Source of the DNA: Flavobacterium antarcticum DSM 19726
GTDB lineage: Bacteria; Bacteroidota; Bacteroidia; Flavobacteriales; Flavobacteriaceae
DNA length: 64,000 nt
Reading direction: 5' to 3'
Assembly (NCBI RefSeq): GCF_000419685.1
Contig: NZ_ATTM01000003.1
Location: 389,608-453,607, forward strand
Under the pieces are notes generated by a model. The model ran no database searches. It saw only the letters and a program-made list of their open reading frames with translations, and was not told the DNA's origin. Position numbers and translations under genes: made by a program. How positions within the stretch are numbered: position 1 is the first letter of the stretch; each line of letters opens with the position of its first letter. Shown here piece after piece: positions 61,806-64,000 of this stretch.

Positions 61806-64000
61806 ATGAAGAAAATTACCTTATTATTACTCGCGATTTTATACTCTTTCGTCGGGTATTCACAGTTCCCTGAGAACTTTGAGAGTACGACAGTTGCCGG
61901 TGGTTTCCCCACAGGTTGGCTTGTTACGGACAATGGAGTAGGCACCAGTGTAAGCTGGGCTATAACGGACGTTCCAAGTGTTGTTATCAATGGCACGAAG
62001 TCGGCTTATATCAATAGACAAAATATTGGTATGGGCAATACTTCGGAGGACTGGTTGATCAGTCCAGCGACATTGATACCTACAAACGGTCAGTTGCGAT
62101 TTCTGACCCAGCAAACATTGCCAGGGAATCAACAAACCTTGTATCAGATTCGGATTTACTCTGGAGCGTCTCAATCGGCTTTGTCTTCGTACACTGTTTT
62201 GAAGCAATGGACCGAATTTGAATTAAACGCAGTACATAATGTGGTAGAGGAGAAAGTCGTAGATTTTCCTACAGCCTCAATAGGAACCAATACCTTTATC
62301 GCATTTGTAAGAGTGTATACCCAACCAACGGCAGGTGTAGATGGAGACCGCTGGTTAGTGGATGATATCAACGTGGTTCAAAAATGTTTGACGCCTTCTA
62401 ACTTAAGTGCCAATACGATTGCCGCTACAACGGCTAATTTATTTTGGCCTGCAGTCACTGGAGCCACAGGATATGACTTGGAAATCTTAACTTCTAGTAC
62501 CCCAGCCACAGGTACTCCAACCAATTCAAGCGTAGGACCTACGTTTCCAGCGGAAAACTTGTCACCAAACACCAATTATAAATATTACGTACGAACCAAT
62601 TGTGGAGGCGGAAACTTCAGTGAATGGGTAGGGCCTTTTAACTTTACGACCCTAGCCATTGGAACAGCCTGTTCAGATCCTATACTTATTTCGAGTTTGC
62701 CTTATCAAACTGTTGATAATACGGGAAATTTCGGAAACTTATTAGCAGGACCTCAAGTAGCTTCTTGTATTTCAGGAAGTGTAAACTACCAATCGGGTAA
62801 CGATGTTTTCTATAGCTATACCGCTACAGCGAGTTGCCCGGTAAGTTTTACATTAAACTCGGCACAAACACGCTCTTCGATGTTCATTTACGCAAGTTGT
62901 GCAGGACTTACAGGCCCTTGTTTAGGAGCCGCTGGAGATGCAACCAATGCTACTCGAGTAATCAACCTTGCAGTTACCGAAGGCGTTACGTACATCATCG
63001 TAATATCTTCAAACGTACAATCGCCAACAGTAGGCTATAACTTGTTAATTCAATGTGAAAACTGTCCTTCAAAACCAACGGATTTATTGGTAGCAAATAC
63101 CACTTTAAATGGCGCTGATTTTTCATGGACCGCACCTACAGGAACTGTAACTTCTTACCAAGTAGCAGTACAATCTCAAGGAAGTACAGTACCATCAGGA
63201 GCTGGACAGTATATAGGAATTACCGGAACTACTTTTACACCAACCGATTTAGATCCAGCTACTCCATACCAATATTGGGTACGTTCAGAATGTTCTCCAG
63301 GGGTATTTAGTGCTTGGTCAGGACCGATCTTATTCAACACCCAAATTTGTGCCCCAGCCGATAAATGTGACTACACCTTTAGAATGACCGACAGTGCCAA
63401 TAATGGATGGAATGGAGCACTTATGCAAGTGCGTCAAAACGGCATTATTGTAGCAACAATAGGAAGTACGTACACGTTTCAACAAGGAGCAGGACCAGTG
63501 GATGTAATAGTGCCACTTTGTACCAACGTTCCGTTTGATATTTTCTGGAGTGTACCAGGAACACAACCCCAACAATGTATTGTAACAGTTATCAATAAAT
63601 TTGGACAAACTATTGCAAAAGTAATTGGAGCAGATGAAACAGTAGGGACCTCAATTTATAATAATGTAGTGAATTGTACCGCTCCATTATGTAACATTGC
63701 ACCAATCAACGTAACAGTCACTTCTATTACCACTACCGGCGGAACCATTAACTGGGAAGCACCAGGGACAGAAGGAGTAGGATTTGATATTTATATTGTA
63801 CCAACAGGACAAGGAGCACCGGATGAAAATAGCACACCTACTTTCTCAGGAACAAACGGAACTGCAGCACCATTTTCTTTCAATATACCAGTACCCAATA
63901 CATTAATACCCGATACTTCTTACGATGTATATGTACGTGTAGAATGTAGTGCACCAGCAGATTCACCATGGTCTGTTGTAAAAACATTTAAGACATTACC
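61806..64000 (+). CDS. Large secreted adhesin-like protein with MAM/cleaved-adhesin and fibronectin III repeats, partial
   Basis: The frame is open from the ATG at 61806 to the right edge, at least 731 residues. It starts with a signal peptide (MKKITLLLLAILYSFVGYSQ), followed by a cleaved-adhesin/MAM-like jellyroll (FPENFESTTVAGGFPTGWLVTDNG...DWLISPATLIP...DRWLVDDINVV). Repeated fibronectin-III-like modules follow, each with a central W and the end pattern YxYWVRxxC or YxVYVRVEC (LSPNTNYKYYVRTNC, LDPATPYQYWVRSEC, LIPDTSYDVYVRVEC). The C-terminus and any type IX secretion sorting domain lie outside. It is probably a surface adhesin or matrix-binding protein. Its G+C looks higher than its neighbours. 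Confidence 0.88.
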   Translation, partial: MKKITLLLLAILYSFVGYSQFPENFESTTVAGGFPTGWLVTDNGVGTSVSWAITDVPSVVINGTKSAYINRQNIGMGNTSEDWLISPATLIPTNGQLRFLTQQTLPGNQQTLYQIRIYSGASQSALSSYTVLKQWTEFELNAVHNVVEEKVVDFPTASIGTNTFIAFVRVYTQPTAGVDGDRWLVDDINVVQKCLTPSNLSANTIAATTANLFWPAVTGATGYDLEILTSSTPATGTPTNSSVGPTFPAENLSPNTNYKYYVRTNCGGGNFSEWVGPFNFTTLAIGTACSDPILISSLPYQTVDNTGNFGNLLAGPQVASCISGSVNYQSGNDVFYSYTATASCPVSFTLNSAQTRSSMFIYASCAGLTGPCLGAAGDATNATRVINLAVTEGVTYIIVISSNVQSPTVGYNLLIQCENCPSKPTDLLVANTTLNGADFSWTAPTGTVTSYQVAVQSQGSTVPSGAGQYIGITGTTFTPTDLDPATPYQYWVRSECSPGVFSAWSGPILFNTQICAPADKCDYTFRMTDSANNGWNGALMQVRQNGIIVATIGSTYTFQQGAGPVDVIVPLCTNVPFDIFWSVPGTQPQQCIVTVINKFGQTIAKVIGADETVGTSIYNNVVNCTAPLCNIAPINVTVTSITTTGGTINWEAPGTEGVGFDIYIVPTGQGAPDENSTPTFSGTNGTAAPFSFNIPVPNTLIPDTSYDVYVRVECSAPADSPWSVVKTFKTL

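Overview
The window looks like a chromosome segment of a low-GC Flavobacteriaceae member (Bacteroidota), most like Flavobacterium. The evidence is a strongly A+T-rich sequence, start codons without Shine-Dalgarno sequences, Bacteroidota-type -7 elements (TAnnTTTG), and families typical of the group: DUF2480, DUF3078, DUF4837, DUF4175, head-GIN DUF2807, a GldM-like domain and a cleaved-adhesin/FN3 surface protein. No prophage, conjugative element, CRISPR array or rRNA operon was seen. The one tRNA gene is tRNA-Cys.

Layout. 1-5.8 kb: mostly minus-strand genes (GH3 start, M23 peptidase, tex, an unrecognised protein, rpiB) with tatA and a DUF1294 gene on plus. 5.8-6.4 kb: a very A+T-rich, gene-free stretch with several DnaA-box-like 9-mers, proposed as a candidate replication origin. 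6.4-12 kb: DUF2007, rnr, DUF2807, a LysE-type exporter, a secreted protein resembling the GldM C-terminus, intergenic palindromes, and tRNA-Cys with a 91-bp duplication of its 3' end. 12-26 kb: folB, glnS, ytxH, a stomatin-like protein, gltX, then the block DUF4175-ybeY-mnmG-lipoprotein-methyltransferase. Two perfect TGTTCCACGTGGAACA palindromes, one perfect TGTTnCACGTGAAACA site and one degenerate site (parS-like) lie in and around ybeY and mnmG. 26-39 kb: OmpH/Skp-like lipoprotein, PIF1-like helicase, DoxX, holB, an acetyltransferase, pgk, a LysM lytic transglycosylase, DUF4837, a GNAT enzyme, and the minus-strand set rnpA-S41 peptidase-OmpA protein. 39-44 kb: secreted M1 and S8 peptidases and a metallo-beta-lactamase-fold hydrolase.

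44.7-59.3 kb holds the SUF iron-sulfur cluster assembly system: sufA, sufB, sufC and sufD, then sufS, sufE and a DUF59 (SufT-like) gene. Two things interrupt it. One is a 23S-IVS/four-helix-bundle (S23) ORF between sufB and sufC, bounded by a perfect 24-bp inverted repeat. The other is a block of minus-strand envelope genes (polysaccharide deacetylase, YfaP-like/TPR protein, serine hydrolase) plus two membrane proteins between sufD and sufS. The window ends with hflX and the start of a large secreted, probably type IX secretion-dependent, multidomain adhesin that runs off the right edge.

The most interesting points are: (1) a candidate oriC at about 5.9-6.4 kb and a parS-like cluster at 19-24 kb, with genes mostly leftward left of the candidate and rightward to its right, which together suggest the window covers the chromosome origin region; and (2) the inverted-repeat-bounded S23 ORF in the suf operon, with a related ORF-less repeat pair one gene further on, which may be a small IVS-like mobile unit.
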